Part shown: positions 1-8,223 of the stretch, piece by piece | Layout: every line of letters begins with the position of its first letter | Position numbering within the stretch: position 1 is the first letter of the stretch | From: VRUE01 sp035693025 | Lineage (GTDB): Bacteria > Actinomycetota > Thermoleophilia > Solirubrobacterales > 70-9 | NCBI GenBank assembly: GCA_035693025.1 | Contig: DASSHI010000015.1 | Location: 5,324-69,323 of the forward strand | Length of the DNA: 64,000 bases | Direction of reading: 5' to 3' | Made by a program: the position numbers and the translations under genes | Notes under the pieces: generated by a model | What the model was told of the DNA's origin: nothing | Database searches by the model: none | The model's input: only the letters and a program-made list of their open reading frames with translations

Positions 1-921
1 CACAAGCGTGGGCTGGACGTCTGCGCCTGGCAGTTCGTCTACGGCGACAACCCGGTCGCCGAGGCCAAGGTCGGCGCCACCGCCGTGCGCCGCGGCGCCG
101 ACTGTCTGGCGATCGACGCCGAGGGCGACTACGAAGGCAAGTACGCCTCGGCCGACCGCTACATCCGCGCCCTGCGCGCCCGGATCGGCGAAGGCTTCCC
201 GCTCTCGCTGGCGGGCTTCCCCTACGTCGACTACCACCCGTCCTTCCCTTATTCCGTGTTCCTCGGCCCCGAAGGCGCGACCGTCGACCAGCCGCAGATG
301 TACTGGAAGGCGATCGGCACCACGGTCTCCACCGTCTACGAACACACCTATCTCTACAACCGGCTCTGGGGGCACCCGGTCTACCCGCTCGGGCAGACCT
401 ATGGCGGCGCCGCGCGCAGGGACATCGTGCGCTTCCGCCGCTTCGCCCAGAGCTACGGCGGCCAGGCGCCGAGTTGGTGGGACTGGCAGGAGACGAGCAA
501 CGCCGGCTGGAGCGCGCTCGGCGCGCCGCTCGAAAGCCCGACGCTCGGCTACCGCCCGGTCGTCTCACAGCCGTTGCTGAAACGAGGCAGCAGCGGCGAC
601 CTGGTCGTCTGGGCGCAGGAGCACCTGCAGGCCGCGGTGACGCCGGGCCTGCCGGCGACGGGGATCTTCGGCAAGCGGACCGGGGCGGCGGTCCGCGCGT
701 TCCAGGAAGAGGAGGGCCTGCCGGTCAACGGCGCCCTCACCACGCCGACCTGGAGCTCGCTGCTCAACTTCGACCCGGTACGTCCGCGCTGGGCGGGTCG
801 CCGGGCGAAGCGAGGGGAGCGGGGCGGCGCAGCGGCCAGCCGCGCAAGGCCGCCGCGCCGCCCGCTCTCCGCCTCGCTGCCTGCTGTCGCCGATGAGATA
901 AGCCCGGGGCCCGCCCCTTGA
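1..921 (+). CDS. Glycoside-hydrolase-like protein with C-terminal peptidoglycan-binding domain (5' partial)
   Basis: The reading frame is open from base 1, so the N-terminus is outside the window. The visible N-terminal ~170 residues have the look of a GH25/DUF1906-like barrel (IDAEGDYEG, then DWQET near its end), a fold used by lysozyme-like and cell-wall-associated proteins. Residues about 190-260 form a PG_binding_1 domain (LLKRGSSGDLVVWAQEHL ... AVRAFQEEEGLPVNG), which binds peptidoglycan. The last ~45 residues are Arg/Ala/Pro-rich and probably disordered. The stop overlaps the TTG start of the next gene, suggesting cotranscription. The wall role follows from the binding domain; hydrolase activity is only inferred because the catalytic region is incomplete. 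Confidence 0.8.
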   Translation, partial: HKRGLDVCAWQFVYGDNPVAEAKVGATAVRRGADCLAIDAEGDYEGKYASADRYIRALRARIGEGFPLSLAGFPYVDYHPSFPYSVFLGPEGATVDQPQMYWKAIGTTVSTVYEHTYLYNRLWGHPVYPLGQTYGGAARRDIVRFRRFAQSYGGQAPSWWDWQETSNAGWSALGAPLESPTLGYRPVVSQPLLKRGSSGDLVVWAQEHLQAAVTPGLPATGIFGKRTGAAVRAFQEEEGLPVNGALTTPTWSSLLNFDPVRPRWAGRRAKRGERGGAAASRARPPRRPLSASLPAVADEISPGPAP

Positions 922-1952
922 GCAAGCGCCCGGCGGGGGCGCTTGCGGGAATGGCCATGATGCTCCTCCTCGCCGCTCCGGCGAGCGGGGAAGTGCGTCG
1001 TGACACGGTGATCGAGACGCCGAGCGTCGGCTCGGCGCAGATCTCTGCGAGCGCGGAAGCCAACCGCTATCCGATCGATGACGGCAGCGGCGAAACGGTG
1101 GCGATCTCGGTCACCTCGGCCTGTCAGGAAAGCTGCGACGCAGCCGAACCGCAGCAGATCGCCGACTTCCTCGGCACGCTGCTGCACGGCGACGAGATGC
1201 AGCTGCTCACGGTCCAGCTCGACACGCCCGGCCAGATCGAATTCGACTGCGGCTACGGCGCCCAGGCCTGTTACTACGGCGAAGACGACAAGATCGTGCT
1301 GGACGGCGACAGCTCGCCGGCGCCGGACGGCGCGAGCCGCGAATTCGTCCTCGCCCACGAGTACGGGCACCACATCGCCCGCCACCGCGAAAGCCCGCCG
1401 CCCTTCCCCGCGGCGATCGACTGGGGGACGCCGCACTGGTCGAGCTACGAGAACGTCTGCAGCGGCTCGCGCGCCGGCGCGCTCTTCCCCGGCAACGAGG
1501 GCCTGCACTACTTCCGCGATCCCGGCGAGGCCTTTGCCGAGAGCTACGCGCACCTGCGCTTCCCGGAAGCCGAAGTCGCCTGGCGCTGGGTGCACAGCCT
1601 CAAGCCCGACGCCGGCGCTTTCCAGGCGATCCGCGAAGACGTGCTCGACCCCTGGCACGGCCGCTCCGTCTTCGACCTGCAGGGTCGGATCCCGCCGCAG
1701 CCGGACGGCGCCGCGGTGCGCACCTTCAGCACACCGCTCGACGGCACCGTCAGCCTGCGCCGCGCCGGCGGGGCGCACTACCTGCTCAACCTGCTCAGCC
1801 CGGCCGGACACCTGCTGGGCACCTCGCGCCGCGGCCTCAGCTTCCGGCACCGGCTCAACTACACCGTCTGCGGCCAGTCCCAGCTGCGCGTCGCGATGCG
1901 CGCCCCGAGCCGCCTCGGCGCGGCCTTCAAGCTGCAGGTTCAGCGGCCCTGA
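918..1952 (+). CDS. Secreted HExxH-motif protein, putative zinc protease
   Basis: 344 residues from a TTG start that overlaps the preceding stop codon. The N-terminus (SKRPAGALAGMAMMLLLAAPASG) is a classical signal peptide, so the product is exported. Residues ~143-152 read VLAHEYGHHI, an HExxH zinc-binding motif (His147, Glu148, His151); downstream GEAFAESYAHL supplies an acidic candidate third ligand. This arrangement is typical of small uncharacterised secreted metallopeptidases. The C-terminal ~90 residues (after the IPPQPDGAAVRTF stretch) resemble a beta-rich accessory domain. No substrate can be inferred. Coupling to the peptidoglycan-binding gene suggests a cell-envelope role. Confidence 0.75.
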   Translation: MSKRPAGALAGMAMMLLLAAPASGEVRRDTVIETPSVGSAQISASAEANRYPIDDGSGETVAISVTSACQESCDAAEPQQIADFLGTLLHGDEMQLLTVQLDTPGQIEFDCGYGAQACYYGEDDKIVLDGDSSPAPDGASREFVLAHEYGHHIARHRESPPPFPAAIDWGTPHWSSYENVCSGSRAGALFPGNEGLHYFRDPGEAFAESYAHLRFPEAEVAWRWVHSLKPDAGAFQAIREDVLDPWHGRSVFDLQGRIPPQPDGAAVRTFSTPLDGTVSLRRAGGAHYLLNLLSPAGHLLGTSRRGLSFRHRLNYTVCGQSQLRVAMRAPSRLGAAFKLQVQRP

Positions 1953-2031
1953 GCGCCAAAGAGCTCGCAAACGTCCAGCAACCGCTAGATTTGGCGGCCG
2001 GGCCAACCCCACCGGCCCATCCGATTCCCTC

Positions 2032-2842
<811 letters not shown>

Positions 2843-2843
2843 T

Positions 2844-3318
2844 TCAGGTCTGCTCGTCGAGGCCGACGAGCAGAGATCGGAGATTCTGAACTCCGACAAT
2901 GAACGCGAGGTCGTTGCGCTGCAACCAGCGCCCATAGGCTTGGTGGAGTGTCTGAATGCTTCTGACCTCCTCAGAGCCTTTGGCGAAGCGCACAGAGCCG
3001 GCCTGAATCGAGCTGGCGCCGAACCGATCGGCAAGTGTCAACGAGTTGCGGGTGACCCAGCGCTGCGAATCGATCTGGGTCCAGAGGCGCCAAACCCCAG
3101 CTGCAAAGAGGAAGACATCGGGGGGTGACTTTCTCCGGCGAAACTTCGGTCTCCGCGTAGATTGCATCGCGTGACGCCTCGACGCTCCCCAGGTAGCTTT
3201 CAAGATCCACCCGAAGGGGGAAGGGGAGTTGACTGCCGAACCGAGTAAGACTCTCAGCAGAGCCATCGCTCAAAGATCCCGCCAGATGGTTGTGATTTAT
3301 CCCTCCGGCAAGCTTCAT
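2844..3318 (-). pseudogene. Unknown Hachiman-operon gene, split by a frameshift at a six-G run
   Basis: The start ATG at 3318 overlaps the stop of the helicase gene (CTATGA), so the gene is coupled to it. The frame starting MKLAGGINHNHLAGSLSDGS reads well to '...SPEKVTP' and then turns into non-protein-like sequence, while a second frame resumes immediately as DVFLFAAGVWRLWTQIDSQR and runs to a stop at 2844. The switch lies at a plus-strand G6 run (3120-3125); removing one base would restore a single protein of about 157 residues. I do not recognise the family. It may be a real mutation, a phase-variable homopolymer or a sequencing error, so 'pseudogene' is provisional. Confidence 0.6.
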
Positions 3319-5537
3319 AGGTCGAGTTTCGGCTCTTGGAGTCCGAGATCCTCTTGGGCGGTACTGAGCAGCATTTGCTCGAAGGGCGGTAGGTCGAGTG
3401 CTGAGGCATCAAGGTTGACAAGGACATCAAGCAGCGCGTCGATGTCCTCGCCTGCTGCCAGGAGCTGCGATTCGAGCTTGCGGATCAGCTCGACCGGAAG
3501 CCCGTACTCATCAAGGGCGGCGAGTGGATAAGGCAGAAAGAGATTCTCCAGGCGGCCGATGTAGGGCTCGTAATCCCCAGCGGTAATGCCGCGGCGCGGC
3601 AGTACGACGCTCTGGATCGCACCCGCCGCTCGCAGCCAGCGCGGGGCTTCGAAACTCAACCCGCTTCGAAGGAACTTGAGAAAGGCGAGGATCGCGCCAT
3701 CGACGTCCCGATCGTTGTCTTCGGCATATTTGACCTGGCTATCGAGAACCCGTCGGGGAGCGTCACCACTTGCCAGCGCGCCGATCCAGAACACCAGCTG
3801 CTTCATTGAAAACGCGCCAAATGGGCGTCCCATGCGTCTCTTGGTGCCGAAGACCTGCTCGTTGACCATCTCGAAGATGGGGAGCAACTGTTCGTTACGC
3901 GGATAGGGGCCGCCCCAAGATATTTGGGCGGCAGTCTCGTCTGAGGCATCTTCGATCGCTGCTGCCAGCTTCAGTTGGTCCTGAAGGCCAACCGTGGGGC
4001 TCGCCTCAAAGACCTTGGAGTTAAGGGGCGATGCTTCAAGCATCTCTGCCAGGCGCTCCTTCGGACCGCTCTGGACGTGCTCAGGCTCCAGCCCGAGGAA
4101 GAAATCGGCAGGGGTCTCCTCGGACTGCGAAAGAATTGGAATGTCGACCTCCTTCAACGGTGGCAACGGCGGTTCCTCAAAGACGTAGACCCTTCCGCTG
4201 ATATGTGCCGACATCCGCCCGCTGCGCCCTCGGATGTTGTTGTAGGTAAAGAGGTCGATCGGAGTCTGCGTGCCGATCGTCGCGTCGTAAACCACAACGT
4301 TCTTTGCCTTAGTGTTGACTCCCTCAATCAACGTTGGCGTACAAACCAAGAAATTGATCTCCTCGCGATCGAATGCGCCGACCAAGTAGGTACCTAGCGC
4401 CCGCGGCAGTTGTCCGTGATGAACGCCGACTCCTGCGGCGAGCGCTCGCGCGGCCCGCCAGCGCGGGTGGTAGTGGGTCGCCATCCAATCGGCGGCTTCG
4501 TCTGCCAGACCAGTGGCCTGGCCAAATCCAGCATCGGCGATCTGCATCGCGACTGCTTCAGCACGCTCCGGCGAGGAGCAATAGACAAGGGTACGCTCAC
4601 CGCGCTCCGCGCACGCCCTTGCCACCGCGAGCAGCCGCTCATCCTTGGAACCGGGGCCCAATTCGGCAATCACCTCGACCGAGACAGTCGTGTCCCAAGA
4701 GTCGATCCAGACGCAGTCAAGCTGGTTCAGGGTTGCCTCACTGATCCCGCCGACGTTGGGACCCAGCAGATAGAACTGTGCGCCGGTCCGGAGCAGCTTG
4801 AAGAAGGCGAGGTTCAGCAGCCGGGTGCGGTCATCGGCGCCTACCTCCAGATCTTCGATCGAGAGCTTGTAGAACTCGTCGACCACGAAGAGATCGACAG
4901 GCGGCAGCTCGTCGAATTCGAGCACCCGCTCCTGGGTCAGCACGTAAACGGTCTTCTCACCAGGCTCCTGGCCGACGTGAGTGAGGACCTTGTAGCTATC
5001 GCCCAGAAGCCGCGAGAGTCGGCGCCTGGTCTCGTCGATCAGCGCGATCGTTGGCACGACCACGATCACGTTTGAGAATCGTCCGCTGGCGAGGACTCCG
5101 TCGATCACTCGGCTCTTGCCGAAGCTCGTCGGCGCGCTCAGAATCACATTGCGGCCGTCCATAAGCAGCGCGTAGGCATACGCCTGCTCGCGGTGCCAGA
5201 CGATCTCTTCACCGAACTCGCCAGGCGGACGGTGGGCCTCGTAGGCGAACAGGTCGCTTACATCAAGCTCGCCCGGTTTGAGGTAGGGGTAGAGCCCGAT
5301 CTTCGCGAGCAGCGAATCGAGCATCGGCTCGGCGTCTCCGAGCCGTTCGCGATGCTCGACCAGCCGGATGATCAACTCGCGAGCCCGACGCAGTTCCTCG
5401 TCCGCGGGATTATCAGACTTCGCCTCAGCCAGGGCGTGAGCATGAGAGACGGAGCGCAGCACCCCGAACGGGTCCGATGCGACGGCATCGGGGTCACCAA
5501 GGAGCTCGTGCAGATCCTCTACGCCCGGCCCTGCCAT
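3315..5537 (-). CDS. hamB: Hachiman anti-phage defence helicase HamB
   Basis: 740-residue superfamily 2 helicase. Motifs seen: Walker A APTSFGKS (residues 135-142), motif Ia VVVPTIALIDETRRRL, Walker B variant VVDEFYKL (Asp219-Glu221 region, DEFY in place of DEAD/DEAH), and motif VI NNIRGRSGR near residue 435. In Hachiman the helicase HamB forms a complex with the nuclease-like HamA and restrains or activates it on sensing damaged or phage DNA (established for the family). The start overlaps the 3' end of hamA by 19 bases, and the stop overlaps the next gene by ATGA, so four genes form one tight operon. Family assignment rests on the DUF1837 partner plus this motif set. Confidence 0.9.
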   Translation of the reverse strand: MAGPGVEDLHELLGDPDAVASDPFGVLRSVSHAHALAEAKSDNPADEELRRARELIIRLVEHRERLGDAEPMLDSLLAKIGLYPYLKPGELDVSDLFAYEAHRPPGEFGEEIVWHREQAYAYALLMDGRNVILSAPTSFGKSRVIDGVLASGRFSNVIVVVPTIALIDETRRRLSRLLGDSYKVLTHVGQEPGEKTVYVLTQERVLEFDELPPVDLFVVDEFYKLSIEDLEVGADDRTRLLNLAFFKLLRTGAQFYLLGPNVGGISEATLNQLDCVWIDSWDTTVSVEVIAELGPGSKDERLLAVARACAERGERTLVYCSSPERAEAVAMQIADAGFGQATGLADEAADWMATHYHPRWRAARALAAGVGVHHGQLPRALGTYLVGAFDREEINFLVCTPTLIEGVNTKAKNVVVYDATIGTQTPIDLFTYNNIRGRSGRMSAHISGRVYVFEEPPLPPLKEVDIPILSQSEETPADFFLGLEPEHVQSGPKERLAEMLEASPLNSKVFEASPTVGLQDQLKLAAAIEDASDETAAQISWGGPYPRNEQLLPIFEMVNEQVFGTKRRMGRPFGAFSMKQLVFWIGALASGDAPRRVLDSQVKYAEDNDRDVDGAILAFLKFLRSGLSFEAPRWLRAAGAIQSVVLPRRGITAGDYEPYIGRLENLFLPYPLAALDEYGLPVELIRKLESQLLAAGEDIDALLDVLVNLDASALDLPPFEQMLLSTAQEDLGLQEPKLDL

Positions 5538-6394
5538 TGCCGCAATTCCTCATGGAGCAGTCGCGTCAGCTCCTTCTTATCCTTGACTGGGAGGACAATG
5601 AGATCGATCACGACGCTTCGCGGCAGCGGCTTGTTCTCGATCTTTTCCAGCAGCTTTGCGCGAGCCTCTACCGCCTCCCTCTCCATCGCCTGCGCGAACT
5701 CGGTGCTGACCTCCTCGTGTTCACCGATGAATTTTCGGTCGTAAGCGAGAAAGACGGGGACATGAATCCGGGAGACGATTTGGTCGAGGGGCTGCTCCTC
5801 GTCGAGCAGTTCGCGAAGTTCGTCCGCGTAAGGATGCGCGTCGTCGATCTTCTCGATGACGAACGCGAACTCGTCACGCAGATAATCGCGCGAGAGGTGC
5901 TCCCGCAGCTCATCAGCGACTGCGTCGATCGCTTCATGCCGGCGGCTATAGAACTTTGCCTCGCCTAGCCAGAGGTCGAGCTGACCATCCTCGGCCCGGG
6001 AGATGTGGACACAGTCGAAGCCCTTGACCGTGTCGTTGGCGGTGTCCTTGAAGTAAATCTTCGAAATTGCGATGTCGGTCCCAAACTCGTGGCGAATCAC
6101 GGCGTGCAACATCAACTCGCCGAACTCGCCGCGACTCTTGTAGCCGTCGGACGTGTAGACCTTCAGCGCTGCCCTTCGGGCCATCTTCATCATCGTTGCC
6201 GTCGTCGGCCGATCGCTGTAGCGAAGCGCCCACTCGGGCAGCCAAAGACAGATGTGCCGGGCGAGCTCCTCTGCGCGCCAGCGCTGTTCATCGAAGCCAG
6301 GGCACATTGCCAGCACCTGTGGGGCATCCGCCGGGGTAATTACATGCGCGCGGACTGTGAGGAACTTCGCTGGCGGATTGATCAGCTGGGCCAT
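5519..6394 (-). CDS. hamA: Hachiman anti-phage defence effector HamA (DUF1837)
   Basis: 291 residues, first gene of the minus-strand defence operon. The DUF1837 core is clear: GEFGELMLHAVIRHEFG (residues 89-105), KDTANDTVKGFDCVHI (116-131) and LWLGEAKFY (141-149). Glu93, Asp127 and the Glu145-x-Lys147 pair are placed as in PD-(D/E)xK nucleases, all retained, so the effector looks catalytically intact. HamA is the nucleic-acid-degrading effector of Hachiman and works with HamB (known for the family). The gene overlaps hamB by 19 bases. Upstream on the minus strand lie ~60 bases that probably hold the operon promoter, followed by a truncated antitoxin fragment on the other strand. Confidence 0.92.
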   Translation of the reverse strand: MAQLINPPAKFLTVRAHVITPADAPQVLAMCPGFDEQRWRAEELARHICLWLPEWALRYSDRPTTATMMKMARRAALKVYTSDGYKSRGEFGELMLHAVIRHEFGTDIAISKIYFKDTANDTVKGFDCVHISRAEDGQLDLWLGEAKFYSRRHEAIDAVADELREHLSRDYLRDEFAFVIEKIDDAHPYADELRELLDEEQPLDQIVSRIHVPVFLAYDRKFIGEHEEVSTEFAQAMEREAVEARAKLLEKIENKPLPRSVVIDLIVLPVKDKKELTRLLHEELRQWQGRA

Positions 6395-6499
6395 GCGCTA
6401 TTCGCTCTCTCGTTCCGCCATCTGGTCATCGGGCGGGGATGCTGCCATACCTAGACAGGTCACGTCGGTATTACGAGCCCAAACCCGGGCACAGAGGTC

Positions 6500-6619
6500 C
6501 TTGCCCATCAACGCACGATCGCGCTAAGCGAGATGGAGGCGACGCGCTTCCTTGACGCGCTCGAGCGACCCGACGAGGGTACGGTCGCGCGGCTCGAAGA
6601 GCTCCGCCGTCGCGCGTGA
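6500..6619 (+). pseudogene. 5'-truncated DUF1778 (TacA-like) antitoxin fragment
   Basis: In the frame ending with TGA at 6617-6619, about 40 codons encode VLAHQRTIALSEMEATRFLD followed by ALERPDEGTVARLEELRRRA. This is the C-terminal, toxin-neutralising half of DUF1778 antitoxins, which normally run ~90 residues with an N-terminal ribbon-helix-helix DNA-binding domain. Here an in-frame stop lies at 6452-6454 and no plausible start precedes the conserved part, so the DNA-binding half is missing. The stop overlaps the GTG start of the GNAT gene (GTGA), the usual arrangement of tacAT operons. An internal ATG (6533) could at most give a 28-residue peptide. Confidence 0.6.
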
Positions 6620-7134
6620 GCGACGAGGGCTCGCTCACCGAGCGCTACGACCCAGTTTGCCACGACGTAGCGGACTTTGCCTGCGGCGAGGAGTCGCTCG
6701 ACCGCTGGCTTCATCGCTACGCGGGTCAAGGTGAGCGGCGGGATGCGACTCGCACCTGTGTCGCGGCCGACGCGCGTGGCGCGGTGAGCGGCGATTACAC
6801 GCTCGTAGCCGGGCAGATCGAGCACCCCGAGGCGACCGAAGGGGTCCGCAAAGGCCTCTCGCGGCGCTTCCCTATCCCAGCGGGGATCCTGGCCCGGCTG
6901 GCCGTCGACACCAGCAGTCAGAGGCAGGGACTCGGCGCCCGCTTGCTCAGGGACGCACTTGAACGTATATGCAGGGCTGCGCAGGAGGTCGCTATCCGAG
7001 CGGTGGTCGTGCACGCGATCGACGATGCGGCGGCTTGCTTCTATGAGTGTTTCGGCTTCCGCGGCCTCAGCACGGCGCCCCGAACCCTGATGGTGACGCT
7101 GGCCGAGCTCCGCAAGGCCGACTTCGGGCCATAG
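6616..7134 (+). CDS. GNAT-family acetyltransferase toxin, TacT-like
   Basis: 172 residues from GTG at 6616, overlapping the stop of the antitoxin fragment. The order YDPVCHDVADFACGEESLDRW at the N-terminus, acetyl-CoA-binding ILARLAVDTSSQRQGLGARL (residues ~91-110) and catalytic-type Tyr143 in FYECFGF match the TacT branch of GNAT proteins. Family members acetylate the amino group of charged aminoacyl-tRNA and halt translation; DUF1778 partners repress and neutralise them. All visible motifs are intact although the antitoxin is truncated, so either the toxin is weak or silent, or the residual antitoxin tail still protects. It sits beside the Hachiman operon in the same island. Confidence 0.8.
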   Translation: MSDEGSLTERYDPVCHDVADFACGEESLDRWLHRYAGQGERRDATRTCVAADARGAVSGDYTLVAGQIEHPEATEGVRKGLSRRFPIPAGILARLAVDTSSQRQGLGARLLRDALERICRAAQEVAIRAVVVHAIDDAAACFYECFGFRGLSTAPRTLMVTLAELRKADFGP

Positions 7135-7145
7135 TCCTCAGCTCC

Positions 7146-7188
7146 GAATCTCCGATCTCCTTTATGGACTCTTGTCCGTCGCCCCCCA
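7146..7188 (+). repeat. Degenerate copy of the 11.7-kb boundary sequence (possible relic attachment site)
   Basis: GAATCTCCGATCTCC, then TTTATGGACTCTTGTCCGTC and GCCCCCC, aligns with 11692-11738 (GAATCTCGATCCGGTGTCC, TTTGAGGACTCCTGCCCCGT, CGCTCCC) apart from small gaps and substitutions. The right-hand part in turn resembles the tRNA-Asp 3' end. It lies just after the GNAT toxin gene, between two groups of accessory genes. I read it as a possible junction between two successively acquired segments; this is inference from alignment by eye. Confidence 0.35.
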
Positions 7189-7230
7189 GTGTCCTCAGGG
7201 GTTCGCCGTAAGAGCCGCAACAATGTTTAG

Positions 7231-7455
7231 ATGATCTGTGGATTGACCGGGAAGCCCCATCACTTGTTCTTCATGCGGTCGGCTTGGTGGTGCGCCGACT
7301 GCAGGCAGAAGATCGAGTCTTGTTGCGATGGCGGCGGGTGTCCATCCGTAGCAGATGTTGACACTTGGGATGGTGGTATCGCCGCTTCAGCGACGGAGCG
7401 GCTGCAGCTCGATCGTCGTCTCCGCGAGGCGAAACCAGAGCTGTTTGCCAAGTGA
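7231..7455 (+). CDS. Small cysteine-rich protein (hypothetical)
   Basis: 74 residues from ATG at 7231. The middle contains WWCADCRQKIESCCDGGGC, five closely spaced cysteines that could form a zinc-ribbon-like site, followed by an acidic and then basic C-terminus. The last ~70 bases overlap the end of the glyoxalase-like gene on the other strand, which lowers confidence. No clear ribosome-binding site is visible. I cannot assign a family; it could be a chance open frame. Confidence 0.3.
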   Translation: MICGLTGKPHHLFFMRSAWWCADCRQKIESCCDGGGCPSVADVDTWDGGIAASATERLQLDRRLREAKPELFAK

Positions 7456-8223
7456 GCCCGCACGGCGTGTCGGAACGCCTGCCGCCTCGAGAGCGACCTC
7501 GGCGGCGCTGAGGTCGCTGACTCCAAAGCAGACGTGGTTGGGCCGCGGTCCCGGGAAATCTGTCTCGTTCGTATGCGCGGCTCGTGAGTTGAGATGTATC
7601 CGGCTGCGTCCCGCCTGCAGCCAGCGGCCAGGAACCGTGATCTCGGGTGGCCGTGGTATCTCGATCAGGCCGAGTGCTTGGACGAGCAATTCGACGATGG
7701 TCTCTTCTTCGTCGGGATGGACGTGGATGCTGACGTGCTCGACCTCCACTACTCCCTCGCTGGCTGCTTCGGCAGCCTCCTCCTGATTGGCCATGATCCA
7801 CAGGAACGACAGATGTACTTGGGTGCCTGACGTTTCGACGAACCGGCCTGCGGAGCTTGCGATCGAGAGCAACCGCAGCAGGAGTTGCGGGCGGGTGGCC
7901 CAACGTTCCACGTCGGCGAGTGAGGCGTCGAGCTTGGCGTCGAGCTCGTCGAGCGGAAGCCGCTCCCATACGAGCGCGAGACGGGAAAGCGCTTCGTAGC
8001 AGAAGACGTGAGGTATCCATACCTGCCCGTCAACTGGCGCGGGACGCTTGTCCCCACCCAGCGCTAGTGGATCGTCGAAGCCACGCGTTCGGCGAGACGT
8101 CAAGAGCGCGTTGCCGAAGGCGAGGGCCAGCCCCGAGTCGATAGGCCCTTCCACTGAGATTCTGTTGGCAGGCTTGGCTTCGACCCCTGCCTCGACGAGC
8201 AGTGGTGGCGGAAGAGCCATCAA
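7387..8223 (-). CDS. VOC (glyoxalase/bleomycin-resistance fold) domain protein
   Basis: 278 residues. The N-terminal ~145 residues are an unrecognised helical domain (LPLDELDAKLDASLADVERW). From about residue 150 the sequence is a VOC half-barrel pair: VEHVSIHVHPDEEETIVELL ... PNHVCFGVSDLSAAEVALEA ... LWFRLAETTIELQP, with His and Glu at positions typical for a metal site. VOC enzymes include glyoxalases, dioxygenases and antibiotic-binding proteins; the substrate is not inferable. The start overlaps the stop of the S-adenosylhomocysteine hydrolase-like gene (ATG at 8223, stop at 8220-8222), so both are one operon. GC content is below the chromosomal backbone, in keeping with island location. 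Confidence 0.65.
   Translation of the reverse strand: MMALPPPLLVEAGVEAKPANRISVEGPIDSGLALAFGNALLTSRRTRGFDDPLALGGDKRPAPVDGQVWIPHVFCYEALSRLALVWERLPLDELDAKLDASLADVERWATRPQLLLRLLSIASSAGRFVETSGTQVHLSFLWIMANQEEAAEAASEGVVEVEHVSIHVHPDEEETIVELLVQALGLIEIPRPPEITVPGRWLQAGRSRIHLNSRAAHTNETDFPGPRPNHVCFGVSDLSAAEVALEAAGVPTRRAGSLGKQLWFRLAETTIELQPLRR

Noticed and set aside
549..2012. 487-codon open frame on the minus strand over the left-end genes
   Set aside because: The plus-strand genes have a peptidoglycan-binding domain, a signal peptide and an HExxH motif; the reverse frame has none.
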